Assembly: GCF_032854445.1 (NCBI RefSeq)
Contig: NC_088295.1
Coordinates: 6,698,501-6,762,500 of the forward strand
Origin: Liolophura sinensis
Lineage: Eukaryota > Mollusca > Polyplacophora > Chitonida > Chitonidae
Length of the DNA stretch: 64,000 nucleotides
Direction: 5' to 3'
Part shown: one piece after another, positions 40,501-51,255 of the stretch
Layout: each line of letters begins with the position of its first letter
Numbering within the stretch: the first letter of the stretch is position 1
The notes under the pieces: generated by a model
What the model was told of the DNA's origin: nothing
The model's input: the letters and a program-made list of their open reading frames with translations, nothing else
Databases searched by the model: none
Position numbers and translations under genes: made by a program

Positions 40501-43500
40501 GATGGCTGGACGATTCAAGTATAAGGACATTCCACCAGGAGGTAAGTACAGACCTGTGTGTGATCTGATATCTGTGAACCTGTCCTTTGTGATCCTGATG
40601 GCTGGATGATCCAAGTACAAGGACATTCCACCAGGAGGTAAGTACAGACCTGTGTGTGATCTGATGTCTATGAACCTGTCCATTGTGATCCTGATGGCTG
40701 GACAGTCCAAGTACAAGGACATTCCACCAGGAGGTAGGTACAGACCTCTGTGTGATCTGATCTCAGTGAACCTGTCCATTGTGATCCTGATGGCTGGACA
40801 GTCCAAGTACAAGGACATTCCACCAGGAGGTAAGTACAGACCTGTGTGTGATCTGAACTTTGTGAACCTGTCCTTTGTGATCCTTATGGCTGGACGGTCC
40901 AAGTACAAGGACATTCCACCAGGAGGTAAGTACAGACCTGTGTGTGATCTGATCTCAGTGAACCTGTCCATTGTGATCCTGATGGCTGGACAGTTCAAGT
41001 ACAAGGATATTCCACCAGGAGGTAAGTACAGACCTGTGTGTGATCTGATCTCAGTGAACCTGTTCATTGTGATCCAGATGAAGTACAAGGACGGAGGGTG
41101 AAGGTTGAAAATTCTTCAGGTCCAATGCTTTAACATGTAACATGTCTGATTTTCAGTGACATGGTCTGCTTTCGCCTTTGTGCTTCACAAATGCACATTG
41201 CACTTCAAAAAGAAGCTATATACAGATATGAAGTTTGACTGCTGGTATTAAGACTTGTGTGCACATTTAGACTTTGATGTACTACAGCGGTTTATATCAT
41301 ATTTTTTCACTTTTTTCCAATTTTAGGAAGCGTTTTATCCACAGCTGGGAAAGTTATTGTGGAAAGTTGCAAAAGGAAAGGAGAGACAAATGCTGAATCT
41401 TTCCTGGACAATGCGAAGAAGAGTTATGGTGGATCATTTGCCGATGGGACAGTGGAGGGGATCAAGGCCCTGGGGAGGGTCCTGCCTGTGTTTGTTACCA
41501 TCGTTATGTACTGGGCTATTTACTCGCAGGTGAGGCAGTGTGTGGATGAGCTGTGTTGTGGTTATAGTGGTGGTGGTGATGGTGCTGGTTGTGGTGGAAG
41601 GAGTGAGGGAAAGTGGTTATATGATGTTTTGTGGTTATAGCAATGGTGGTGATGGTACTGGTTGTGGTGGAAGGAGTTAGGGAAAGTGGTTGTATAATGT
41701 TTTGTGGTTATAGCAATGGTGGTGATGGTACTGGTTGTGTTTATGGTGCTGGATGTGGTGGATGTGGTTTGTTCTAGTCGCATTCTCAGATGTTCACATC
41801 CAGTTTATAGTCACAAATCTTTGTTCTAGTCGCATTCTCAGATGTTCACATCCAGTTTATAGTCACAAATCTTTGTTCTTGTACCATCCTCAGATGTCCA
41901 CATCCAGTTTATAGTCACAAATCTTTGTTCTTGTCTCATCCTCAGATGTCCACATCCAGTTTATAGTCACAAATCTTTGTTCTAGTCCCATTCTCAGATG
42001 TTCAGGTCCAGTTTATAGTCACAAATCTTTGTTCTTGTCCCATCCTCAGATGTCCACATCCAGTTTATAGTCACAAATCTTTGTTCTTGTCTCATCCTCA
42101 GATGTCCACATCCAGTTTATAGTCACAAATCTTTGTTCTTGTCCCATCCTCAGATGTCCACATCCAGTTTATAGTCACAAATCTTTGTTCTAGTCCCATC
42201 CTCAGATGTTCACGTCCAGTTTATAGTCACAAATCTTTGTTCTTGTCCCATCCTCAGATGTCCACATCCAGTTTATAGTCACAAATCTTTGTTCTTGTCC
42301 CATCCTCAGATGTCCACATCCAGTTTATAATCACAAATCTTTGTTCTAGTCCCATTCTCAGATGTCCACATCCAGTTTATAGTCACAAATCTTTGTTCTT
42401 GTCCCATTCTCAGATGTCCACATCCAGTTTATAGTTACAAATCTTTGTTCTTGTCCCATCCTCAGATGTCCACATCCAGTTTATAGTCACAAATCTTTGT
42501 TCTTGTCCCATCCTCAGATGTCCACATCCAGTTTATAGTCACAAATCTTTGTTCTTGTCCCATTCTCAGATGTCCACATCCAGTTTATAGTCACAAATCT
42601 TTGTTCTTGTCCCTTTCTCAGATGTCCACATCCAGTTTATAGTCACAAATCTTTGTTCTTGTCCCATCCTCAGATGTCCACATCCAGTTTATAGTCACAA
42701 ATCTTTGTTCTTGTCCCATTCTCAGATGTCCACATCCAGTTTATAGTCACAAATCTTTGTTCTTGTCCCATTCTCAGATGTCCACGTCCAGTTTATAGTC
42801 ACAAATCTTTGTTCTTGTCCCATCCTCAGATGTCCACGTCCAGTTTATAGTCACAAATCTTTGTTCTTGTCTCATCCTCAGATGTCCACGTCCAGTTTAT
42901 AGTCACAAATCTTTGTTCTTGTCCCATTCTCAGATGTCCACGTCCAGTTTATAGTCACAAATCTTTGTTCTTGTCCCATTCTCAGATGTTCACATCCAGT
43001 TTATAGTCACAAATCTTTGTTCTTGTCTCATCCTCAGATGTTCACATCCAGTTTATAGTCACAAATCTTTGTTCGTGTCCCATTCTCAGATGTCCACATC
43101 CAGTTTATAGTCACAAATCTTTGTTCTTGTCCCATTCTCAGATGTCCACATCCAGTTTATAGTCACAAATCTTTGTTCTTGTCCCATCCTCAGATGTCCA
43201 CATCCAGTTTATAGTCACAAATCTTTGTTCTTGTCCCATCCTCAGATGTCCACATCCAGTTTATAGTCACAAATCTTTGTTCTTGTCCCATTCTCAGATG
43301 TCCACTTCCAGTTTAAAGCCTCTAATCTCTGTTCTTGTCCCATCCTCAGATGTCCAGCACGTTTTTCCTCCAGAGCGTAAGGATGGATGTGAGGATCGGC
43401 TCTCTGGTCACACCTGCTGCAGCTCTGAACCTGTTCAACATTGCCATTATCCTCATCCTCATTCCCTTCATGGACAGATTGGTGTACCCGTGCTTGGCAA

Positions 43501-46500
43501 AGTGGGGAAAACATCCCACGCTGCTGCAGAGAATGGGTGAGTCTTCAGCCTAGAGAATGATTGAGTGCTTAGCACTCTTCACCAGTATAGAGAACATGTG
43601 GACCCTTTAGGCACTTCAGACTTGGAATCATGGCATCATTGCTAAGTAAATAGATCACCCATATGGGAGAACAACATTGTTCTTGTTCTTGTGGATGTTT
43701 GGGGTTTTTTTATTTTGTTCTTGATTGTAGGTACATTTTTTTGTGTTTATGCTACTCTTTTATCAGGATTTGGAATGATACTGACGGCCCTGTCTGTGGT
43801 GTATGCTGGGGTACTAGAGATATTCCGCAAGCAGAACTTGTCCACAACAGGTGGATTCATCCAGGACATCGGGGATTCCTCTTACAACTCCTCCACACTG
43901 TCCATGTTCCTACAGGTGCCACAGTTTGCACTCATTGGGGCCAGTGAGGTCTTCACTAGCGCCACAGGTAATAGCCCCCACAGCAATACATGTATTACTG
44001 ATATATCAACTGGCTTCTGATAAATGAAACATCCCATAAATATTTGTATTCTGTGACAACATCTTGGGTATATCATATCAAAGTTTATGTACACATACAG
44101 CTGTACCATGTTCATTGATGTCCAGATGATAGTATTGTTTCAAAATTCTACCATGTGATTATTCTGGTTCATCATATTGTCATCTGATTATTCTGTTTCT
44201 TACAGGTGTGTCTTGTTGATTGATATTTCCGTTGCTTGCCTTGACATCTTTTATTCTGTTGGTTACCTTGTCATCTTTTTATTCTGTTGCTTGCCTTGAC
44301 ATCTTTTATTCTGTTGGTTACCTTGTCATCTTTTTATTCTGTTGCTTGCCCTGACATCTTTTATTCTGTTCTTTACCTTGTCATCTTTTTATTCTGTTGC
44401 TTACCTTGTCATCTCTTTATTCTGATGCTTCCCTTGTCATCTTTTTTTGTTGCTTACCTTGTCATCTCTTTGTATGCCCCTGTCATTAGGTGGAGTGTAT
44501 TATGTTATAGCGATTATTTCTGTTTTTCGTCCATATTCTTGTGCGAGCTATATCTCCAAATGTTTTCCACGGAGAGTTTTAATTTTTGGTAGATACACAG
44601 AGACACAGATCACAACTCACATTTGTTCGTTTGTGTGGTTGTCATGTTAACCACATAGCCATTTTCCGTATACATGTATATACTATATAAATAGATATGA
44701 TTTCGTGTCTGGTCTATAACTACAGTTGTTGTCTGTGTAGAAATTTAATCTGTGTTTGGTGGATACATAATAACTCCAACCATTTTGTGCCCAAAAATGT
44801 AGTTTTTGGTGGGTACATATGTATACTGTTGCGACGTTTGTCCATTTCAACAGTTGTCATGGTTTTCAGATTGCCATTTCTCTATGTATACTGTATAAAT
44901 AGATATATAGATATGAATTGATTTCATGTCCGTGCTTTAACTCCAACTGTTTTCCACAAAAAGTTTTCATTTTTGGTGTACACGTTTGCCCACATGCACG
45001 GTTGTCATGGTAACCACATACCTATCATCAACACCCATGAAGATTCCCCATCAGGAGTTATACTCACCATAGTGCTGCTGGTATTCTTTTATACATTTCA
45101 AACAAATGTATTTGTTGGGGCATATGTTGTGTTCACCTGAACTCTTGTTATTCTGTTGTTTTACCTTGTTATCTGGTTATTCTGTTGTTTATGTTGTTAC
45201 CAGATTATTTTCTTGCTTATGTTGTTACCAGATTATTCTGTTGCTTATGTTGTTAGCAGATTATTCTGTTGCTTACATGTATGTTGTTACCAGATCATTC
45301 TGTTGCTTATGTTGTTACCAGTTTATTCTGTTGCTTATGTTGTTAGCAGATTATTCTGTTGCTTATGTTGTTACCACATCATTCTGTTACTTATGTTGTT
45401 ACCAGATTATTCTGTTGCTTACTTGTACCTTGTCATCTGGTTATTATTTTGCAATATATTGTCATGTGATTATTCTGTTCCATTTTCCAATCATTTTCTT
45501 ATTATTTGACCATATTTTGACGTCTGATGATGAGGCAAGCTTACTTTTTAGTCCAGCTCCAATCACCATTAAATGGTATTAATATAGTGGAAATAATCTG
45601 CTTAACTGAGTCTTGTCTGGTTTGTGATTTAGGGTTGGAGTTTGCCTACTCACAAGCACCACAGATAATGCAGGGCTTGATCATGGGGCTGTTCCTGTTG
45701 ACGTCCGGACTGGGAAACTACGTCTCTATGGCAATAGTTCAAATAGTGCAAGCTGCTACAGTTTCAAGTGAGTTTTAGAGATCTAACCCTGATTGCATGA
45801 ATGTTCACAGATGCTGTTGGTCGATCAGTTTACACCAAGCTTCTTCAAAACTTAACAACACTACAGGTTAATTGTCAAGACTTAAAAGCAGTGAAAGGCA
45901 TATTGTTATTTAAGGAAAATAATGTTCAAGGCATTTGATTTGATTTTAGTTTTACGCCATTCTGAGGAACACTTATTCTATTGTGGCCAGCATTGTGGTG
46001 TTGGGAAACGGAGAAGAGGAGAAATCCAGAACCATCTGCAGGTTCCTTGCAGACCATTCCACATATGACCAGAGGGGATACCAGCATGAATTGGAATATT
46101 CCAGCCTAGTGAAGATTTGATGAAATCATTTCCTTTATCCACATTAAACATTATGCCTACTGCAGCACTAGCTGTCTGTTGGGTTATTCTGAACTGACTT
46201 CTGACATAACTCATCTGGTTGCTGTTGTTGTTTTCACAGAGCCATGGTTTCCAGACGAGATCAACAATGGATATACAGAGTATCTGTACTTCTTACTGGG
46301 AGGTCTCATGTTGCTGAACTTCCTGGCCTTCCTGGTTATTGCCAAATCCTACAAGTATCGAGACGTGGAAGAGATTGCTGAAACTGGTGAGACGCTAAAA
46401 CACAGTCCTGAAGTGGAACCAGGGAAGCCTCCTACATATGACAACCAGGCCTTTTACCACTGTCAGGATGGTTTTGTTAATGACAAGAGTGAAAGTACAA

Positions 46501-46508
46501 GGTTCTGA
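31365..46508 (+). CDS. SLC15-type proton-coupled oligopeptide/histidine transporter 1 (10 exons)
   Basis: Gene-level entry; joined exons give 569 residues, close to the ~577 of human SLC15A4. POT/PTR proteins are 12-TM proton symporters for di/tripeptides; the PHT branch (SLC15A3/A4) also carries histidine and acts at endolysosomes. Visible: the E-x-x-E-R motif as ELCERMTFYS (res 36-45), VGTGGIKANVGPYG (PTR signature 1), FYFFINVGSF (PTR signature 2), SYGGSFADGTVEGIKAL, VPQFALIGASEVF, GLEFAYSQAP, GLIMGLFLLTSG. In signature 1 the usual GADQ reads GALQ. The ATG at 31365 has a strong Kozak context (A at -3, G at +4), but an in-frame dileucine-like EKQPLL lies upstream of it, so the true start may be earlier. 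Introns carry the 116-bp, 96-bp and 52-bp arrays. PHT/SLC15A4-like is the best fit by eye; orthology is untested. Confidence 0.9.
31793..31891 (+). CDS. Transporter 1 exon 2
   Basis: It encodes SCYLIPVIGGWIADTISGKF then NAIYGSGLLYVVG (TM2 and the loop GG-x-x-AD). Acceptor CCCCAG|GC, donor GTGG|GTAAGT, 99 nt, phase 1-1. The length equals exon 2 of transporter 2. Confidence 0.9.
32775..32826. repeat. Short direct duplication
   Basis: Two adjacent copies of gtggctgcagtgggtatgtt followed by tacatgaaca, at the left end of the next array. Confidence 0.8.
32855..33668. repeat. 29-30-bp minisatellite, ~28 copies
   Basis: Units resemble ggacagtcctatacctgaca followed by taccaccca, with frequent substitutions. 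It lies in transporter 1 intron 2. Confidence 0.9.
33669..34350. repeat. 116-bp higher-order repeat, ~5.9 near-identical copies
   Basis: Four 29-bp subunits of the flanking array have been amplified together. Each 116-bp block starts ccccgcagaactgtcctata and contains gatgatgtaacatgtaggac. The copies are almost identical, apart from a 1-nt insertion in one, so the expansion is recent. Confidence 0.92.
34484..34569 (+). CDS. Transporter 1 exon 3
   Basis: It encodes GTFLLVCAAIDYRDWLG and ends NLNL. Acceptor TTTCAG|GT, donor CTG|GTAAAT, 86 nt, phase 1 to 0. It matches exon 3 of transporter 2 in length and phase. Confidence 0.88.
34590..34850. repeat. Degenerate repeat after transporter 1 exon 3
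   Basis: About seven diverged copies of ctggtaatgtagtctgataa plus tgaaacctt. Several carry CTG|GTAATG, similar to the exon 3 donor CTG|GTAAAT. Confidence 0.7.
34853..34992 (+). CDS. Transporter 1 exon 4, PTR signature 1
   Basis: It encodes FFVAVGTGGIKANVGPYG and ends AVQTFFQW. Family members usually have GADQ after the signature; here it is GALQ, so the Asp is replaced. Acceptor AACAG|GAT, donor AGTG|GTAAGT, 140 nt, phase 0 to 2. Confidence 0.92.
35622..35765 (+). mobile_element. 5'-truncated SINE family B
   Basis: tctcagcaacctgcggatgg through gtaaaacaccaatcaaataa with a (TAAA)n-type tail. It lies in transporter 1 intron 4. Confidence 0.85.
36905..37005. repeat. 53-bp direct duplication
   Basis: Two copies of aaaaatgttgtatttatata followed by tttattggattggtgccatt. 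The second part resembles the tail junction of the SINE family described at 25959. Confidence 0.8.
37880..38049 (+). CDS. Transporter 1 exon 5, PTR signature 2; source of the 96-bp array
   Basis: It encodes FYFFINVGSFIAYSAVAYVQ then a TM ending ILMAGRSKYKDIPPG. Acceptor TTTCAG|G, first donor GGCG|GTAAGT at 38050, 170 nt, phase 2 to 1. The first donor is chosen because transporter 2 has the same 170-nt exon. The final ~60 nt and this donor are repeated about 32 times downstream, in the same frame. Confidence 0.88.
38050..41090. repeat. 96-bp minisatellite derived from the transporter 1 exon 5/intron 5 junction, ~32 copies
   Basis: Each unit has GTAAGTACAGACCTGTGTGT and an intronic stretch to GTGAACCTG, then a copy of the exon end (TCCATTGTGATCCTGATGGC ... 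GACATTCCACCAGG). Every unit thus carries a 5' splice site in the same phase as the real one. The frame stays open for about five further units before the first in-frame TGA near 38595. The long minus-strand frames here are consequences of the 96-bp period. Confidence 0.93.
41327..41529 (+). CDS. Transporter 1 exon 6
   Basis: It encodes GSVLSTAGKVIVESCKRKG, then KKSYGGSFADGTVEGIKAL and VMYWAIYSQ. This is the large cytosolic loop between TM6 and TM7 and the start of TM7. Acceptor TTTTAG|GA, donor CAG|GTGAGG, 203 nt, phase 1 to 0. Confidence 0.9.
41545..41765. repeat. ~73-bp GT-rich tandem repeat, ~3 copies
   Basis: The unit includes tggtggtgatggtactggtt and gtggaaggagttagggaaag. It lies just after transporter 1 exon 6. 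Confidence 0.8.
41775..43349. repeat. 52-bp minisatellite derived from the transporter 1 intron 6/exon 7 junction, ~30 copies
   Basis: The unit reads agtttatagtcacaaatctt, tgttcttgtcccatcctcag, then atgtccacatcc. It carries a full 3' splice site (pyrimidine tract plus CAG) and the first seven bases of exon 7 (ATGTCCA). The last unit runs into the real exon at 43350. Confidence 0.94.
43350..43536 (+). CDS. Transporter 1 exon 7
   Basis: It encodes MSSTFFLQSVRMDVRIGSLV, then a TM with NIAIILILIPFMDRLVYP. Acceptor CTCAG|ATG, donor ATGG|GTGAGT, 187 nt, phase 0 to 1. The acceptor and first bases (ATGTCCA) form the unit of the 52-bp array just upstream. This last copy is taken as real because only it continues into conserved protein. 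Confidence 0.92.
43767..43967 (+). CDS. Transporter 1 exon 8
   Basis: It encodes GFGMILTALSVVYAGVLEIF, then SMFLQVPQFALIGASEVFTS. Acceptor TATCAG|GA, donor ACAG|GTAATA, 201 nt, phase 1-1. Confidence 0.92.
44225..44470. repeat. ~55-bp degenerate tandem repeat, ~5 copies
   Basis: The unit includes ttgccttgacatcttttatt and accttgtcatctttttattc. It lies in transporter 1 intron 8. Confidence 0.8.
45155..45480. repeat. ~28-bp T-rich tandem repeat, ~11 copies
   Basis: The unit is ttattctgttgcttatgttg followed by ttaccaga. It contains acceptor-like TTACCAG steps and lies 150 bp before transporter 1 exon 9. Confidence 0.85.
45633..45767 (+). CDS. Transporter 1 exon 9
   Basis: It encodes GLEFAYSQAPQIMQGLIMG and FLLTSGLGNYVSMAIVQIV, late TM segments typical of the POT family. 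Acceptor ATTTAG|GG, donor TCAA|GTGAGT, 135 nt, phase 1-1. Confidence 0.92.
45938..46115 (-). mobile_element. Diverged SINE family B
   Basis: Keeps ttttacgccattctgagga, cagcattgtggtg and gataccagcatgaattgg in family order with many substitutions. It lies in transporter 1 intron 9. Confidence 0.65.
46240..46508 (+). CDS. Transporter 1 exon 10 (C-terminus, residues 481-569)
   Basis: It encodes PWFPDEINNGYTEYLYFLLG, the last TM, then a hydrophilic tail of ~50 residues ending ESTRF and TGA. Acceptor CACAG|AG, 269 nt. The tail is 20 residues longer than that of transporter 2. A YDNQAF stretch matches YDNRAF in the paralogue, a possible sorting or endocytic motif. Confidence 0.9.
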
Positions 46509-46589
46509 TCAATTCATAAATGTTAGGCTCACCTGTATTCAACTGATGTGAATGTGTGTGGAATGTCATGTTTTGCCTCACTGAGAGTA

Positions 46590-46785
46590 AAATGTCATGT
46601 TTCTAGCATTAAATTCAGTTTTATGCTTTGCCGCATTGAGTGCAGTGTCATACTTTGCCGAATTGAGTGCAGTATCATACTTTGCAGCATTGAGTGTAGT
46701 TTCATACTTTACTGCATTGAGTGCAGTGTCATACTTTGCCGCATTGAATGCAGTATCATACTTTGCCATACTGATCATGTTTTAG
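46590..46785. repeat. 27-bp tandem repeat in the transporter 1 3' UTR, ~7 copies
   Basis: The unit is gcattgagtgcagtgtcata followed by ctttgcc. Open on both strands because of the 27-bp period. Confidence 0.88.
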
Positions 46786-47099
46786 CTCATCATGCAGGGT
46801 GAAATGTCATGTTTTACCTCATCTGTTGTAGTTTTGTTTTTGCGCCATTGCGTGTAACATCATGCTATGTATTATAAAGTGCAACATGGTGTTTTTGCCT
46901 CACTGAGTGTAATGTCATGTTTTGCTACATGGAGTGTAACATCTTGCTACATGAATGCATCATTGAGTGTAATGTCATGTTTCACCCTCCCAGTGATTAC
47001 CGAGATTACCAAGCAAGTAGTTGGTGAAGCTTTGAGCATAACACTTGCGAATCGTGTAACTGAGCACGTGAATATATGATTGACTGGATCTTCTGTATT

Positions 47100-47435
47100 T
47101 GCTTCATTTAGCCATACGTGTAAGTCTTTCATAACATCATGCAAGCTTCATTAAACCATACATGTAAATGTTTCATTACATCATGCTGGCTTCATTAAAC
47201 CATACATGTAAGTGTCTCAATACATCATGCAAGTTTCATTAAACCATACATGTAAATGTTTCATTACGTCATGCTGGCTTCATTTAGCCATACGTGTAAG
47301 TCTTTCATAACATCATGCAAGCTTCATTAAACCATACATGTAAATGTTTCATTACGTCATGCTGGCTCCATTAAACCACACATGTAAGTGTCTCAATACA
47401 TCATGCAAGCTTCATTAAACCATATATGTAAATGT
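47100..47435. repeat. 44-bp tandem repeat, ~7 copies
   Basis: The unit includes ttcattaaaccatacatgta and tttcattacatcatgctggc, in two alternating versions. Confidence 0.88.
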
Positions 47436-47733
47436 ATATGTTCCATATTAGTGTTCTTTTTTGTAATTGAAATGGTTTTTCTACTATATAACACCAGCTG
47501 CATACATATGTATACATTTGTATTTATCCTTGATCTCTGTTCTGTGATATATACTTGTAAATATGATGTACTACATCTGTAATGTGTTCTCCTCTGCACC
47601 ATATTTTTACATTTGCCCACTGATGATTGCAAAGTGTAGCTATATGAAATGAAGCTTTTAACAAGCCTCTGGTGATATATGTATTATTTACAAGTTTTAT
47701 ATTTTACATGTTTATAAATTTACAGCAAAATAT

Positions 47734-47739
47734 AATAAA
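47734..47739 (+). terminator. Candidate polyadenylation signal of transporter 1
   Basis: AATAAA lies 1.2 kb after the stop codon at 46508, in AT-rich DNA. This would give a 3' UTR containing the 27-bp and 44-bp arrays. Other A-rich hexamers exist, so the assignment is weak. Confidence 0.3.
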
Positions 47740-48069
47740 TCAGCTCATCACAGTTTGTACAATGTGTTAAATGTAAGCTTCCATACATCTGACCAATGTC
47801 CCTAACCCCTGGCACAGCGTGATTTTTTGTTAATTATGTGTTATTGTCACATTTTCCATATTATAGAAGTCTAACTATCTTCTATTGTAGTAGATTATCT
47901 TTAAAATTTGATTTGGTCTGCATTGTTCATTTGGTTTTGTATTTTTTAATTGTTTTTTGTCTTATTATTATACATGTACTTAAACAGAAGTCCATTTTGT
48001 GGAGATAACAACCAGTTTTAATCAAAGAGATAATTAAGGGCACTTCTGCAGCATATAGACATACACTTC

Positions 48070-48620
48070 TCTTCACCCGGTGTTATAAGTGTCATTTTAT
48101 ATTCACCTTGGTGTTATAAGTGTCATTTTATATTCACCTTGTAGTATCAGTGTTATGTGATACCCACACTTCTAATGTTATGTGTTACATGTTTACACTT
48201 CTTTGTATCCACTCCAGTGTTATGTGATATATACACTTCTGTGTATACAATGTTATGTGAACTTCTCTTTGTCCAGTGCTACATGTATTTTTATACACAT
48301 CTCAGTATACAGTGTTATGTGATGTATACACTTCTCTGTATAGAATGTTATGTGAACTTCTCTGTGTCCAGTGCTACATGTATTTTTATACGCATCTAAG
48401 TATACAATGTTAAGTGACATATACACTTCTCTGTATTTAATGTTAAGTGTTACATACATAAACACTTCTCTGGATTCAATGCTAAGTGTTATATACATAT
48501 ACACTTTTCTGGATTCAATGGCAAATGTTATGTACAGATACACTTCTCGGTATTCAATGTTTGTATATCCAGTCTGTATACGTCTGTATATCCAGTGTCA
48601 TTTTTATATGCACCTTTCAT
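48070..48620. repeat. Degenerate repeat around tgttatgtgatatatacact
   Basis: Irregular diverged copies (~30-70 bp) of cacttctctgtatacaatgt words between the two transporter genes. No coding signal. Confidence 0.75.
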
Positions 48621-48624
48621 ACTC

Positions 48625-50990
48625 AGCGTAATATTCTATGCACATTTTTCTCTAACAAGTTACACGTCACTTCCCTCTATCAGAATGTTGTTATATGCAG
48701 TTCTTTGTATACATTGTTATTTTGACGTGATCGAATCCGGTGATTCATGGTATTTGTATCACTACATAACCATGGTTACGTATAAGACTCTCTGAACAGC
48801 AATTACACATATTTAGCCAAGAAGTATGTTTTGTTTGTCTGTAATAGTGAATAACTGAATGAATGATTTGTATGTCTAAAGAATACACCATTGTGTTGTA
48901 TTAGCGTCTGTTATAAGCAAGTCATTACGAAAATGAAAACACAAATTCAGCATTTTCACATTGCGTCATACATATAAAATGCTATTTTCCAAGATATTTT
49001 ATTTTTAGTTTGTTTTAGGTGTTTAATTTTATGTTGTCATTATTAACAAAAACTAGAATTCACGCTCATATAACCTTCATGTTGTAATACACATAGTCCT
49101 TATACTAATTTTTTTTTACATATTTGCAAACATATTAATTTTTGTATTATGCAACGAATGATATACATATATTTCTTTATGTATTACCTATAAAAATTAT
49201 TCATGTGAATGTTGAATTATCACAACTTTTTTTAAAAGTTAATGTATATGGAAACAAATCATATTTTCTTCAGTTTTAATTTATGTAGGTATGGTAGTCA
49301 CTTGCATACATAACATTATAGCAAGCAACGTTGGAAAAAAACTCAGCCCATTACAATTAAAAAATTCAAAATATTGGTCTCAAGCAATTTCACAAGAGTT
49401 TAATTTGTGTTAGTTCGGGAGAGTGGGAATATTTGAATGTTTCTCGACTAAACTTTGCTGATTTATATATTTACTGTTTTCACTGAACAGCGATTTCTAC
49501 TGGTCAGTAACACTAGTAACTACAGCTTTAGCTTGCTGTTTGTGGCCGGAAAATCACCAATATGGCCGCTACATGTATGTGAGAAAGTGCTATATTTGAG
49601 GTCTTTTTTTCATTTTTTCGTATACACGCTCTTCATGGGCCTGGTAGAGCGTCCGCTTCTCGAGCGGTAGATCCAGGATCAATCCTGGGTCGAGTTACAC
49701 CTAAGACTTTAAAAGAGGAAGTTGTAACTTCCTCGCTTGGCGTTCAGCATGAAGGGGATAGTGCAACGACTGGTTGACCCGTATCAGCATCAGCGGGGCA
49801 GCTTACATGCCTTCGGTAAGTCGTCTCAGTGAAGTAGCGCTAGATAAAAGGGCGGTGGAAATCCGTGTTACCACAAGGAGGCACATTACATATACCCTAA
49901 GGATGCCTTCGTCGTCATATGACTGAAAAATTGTTGAGTACGTCGTTAAACCCCAAGCACTCACTCAATCACTCACGCACTCACTGTTCATGGGTCATGC
50001 GGTACGATGACGGACAGCATTAAGCCGGGAGGAAACACGACCATGTTTATATATGGACCATTTTGACAAAAGTTTACACAGACAATCAGGTACTTTTTTA
50101 AATATGCCCAAGTAAAGAAACATAAATGTACATCCATTTGTAATTATAACAATCCATTGTGAAAAACTTATATCTCAGTATAACTAACACAGCGGACAGA
50201 CAAGGAGACAATCTGACCACTTTGTAAATATGATTGAACTGGTTTGATAGTTTATAATGGCTGCCATTAAGGTCTGATTTGACTGAGGATCATTATGTAG
50301 TCTTCGACGCTCCTGTAGTAAAAATAATTAATAGATGATTTAGGGAAAGATTTTCAGGTGGATACTAGGTATAGTTGTTAATGAAAACAACGCGTGTATA
50401 TTAATTGTACCAACGTATGGATATTCATGCGAAGACGACGACATTTCCCAGCCTAAAATGACATGAATGTTGCGAGGCGACCTGATGTTTATCTACACTG
50501 CAGTTAAAACACCATGAGCAGTAACAATTGAAAAGTAAATAATTGTTGAAGACAAAAAAAAATGAGCAGTTTTTGTTTGCCTATCTGAGCGATATTATGT
50601 CATAAATAATAGGCCTACGGGCAATTTAACACTACTTGACTACCGTTAATTATGTCGGAAGATTTTAAACAGCACCCAGATATCAACTGTATTCGGTCTT
50701 ATATCGTCTTGTGTTAATAAAGTTTAAACAGGCCCCGATCGTACATCAAAAGGCGAGCTTGTTTTCGTACATAGATATGTCAGCATATATTTGCTGTTAT
50801 CGGGTATGTTATCCGGAATAGATGTTTGTTTAACAGAAAGGGGAATAGCACTGTCACCAGGTAAATGTTTCGTTCAGTACCTATACATGTGACTATTATC
50901 AGCGCAGTGCAAAGAGTGACACCTATCAGGCGTCATAACAAACGGGAATTAAAGACCCATGTGACAGATCATAGACCAATCTAGTTGAAA
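48625..50990. other. Spacer between the two transporter genes
   Basis: Contains one SINE A (49640-49986) and a short SINE-B-like remnant near 50005-50040. A CCAAT word lies at ~50975, 15 bp before the transporter 2 ATG. No other gene seen. Confidence 0.55.
49640..49986 (+). mobile_element. tRNA-derived SINE, family A, plus strand
   Basis: It starts cctggtagagcgtccgcttc (head shortened) and ends cgttaaaccccaagcactca followed by ctcaatcactcacgcactcact. It is flanked by ttcatggg at 49632-49639 and 49987-49994. It lies between the two transporter genes. Confidence 0.88.
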
Positions 50991-51255
50991 ATGTCGCACA
51001 AAAACGAGAAGAATGGGTCGATTTTAGAGAAGAACAGCAAGAATGGGGATGTGGTATTCGATGGACAAGATGAAGGTCATGGTCCGTCGCGAACGACCAG
51101 GGGAAAATCGCGGTTTGTGGTTATGTGTATCCTCCTGATGGAATTATGCGAGCGAATGACCTTCTACAGTATATCGGCAAACCTGGTACTGTTTTGTACC
51201 AGTAAACTGGGCTTCTCTGACCCGGACGGTGCTACCATACAGTACATCTTCTCAG
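50991..51255 (+). CDS. Transporter 2 exon 1 (residues 1-88)
   Basis: The first ~40 residues are hydrophilic (MSHKNEKNGSILEKNS...), followed by TM1 with MELCERMTFYSISANLVLF, ending YIFSG. Donor TCAG|GTAAGT, phase 1. No in-frame ATG lies further upstream before a stop. Confidence 0.9.

Noticed and set aside
37958-41088. Minus-strand open frames of 347-401 residues over the 96-bp array
   Set aside because: The 96-bp period is a multiple of three, so any stop-free unit frame stays open. The protein is an exact repeat with no family features, and the plus strand holds the exon copies.
41775-43349. Many tandem copies of exon 7 as alternative exons
   Set aside because: Only seven bases of exon are present per unit and no donor follows, so they cannot be cassette exons.
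45106-45582. Plus-strand ORFs of 117-158 hydrophobic residues
   Set aside because: The hydrophobicity comes from a T-rich 28-bp repeat; no conserved motif. It lies between transporter 1 exons 8 and 9, which join perfectly without it.
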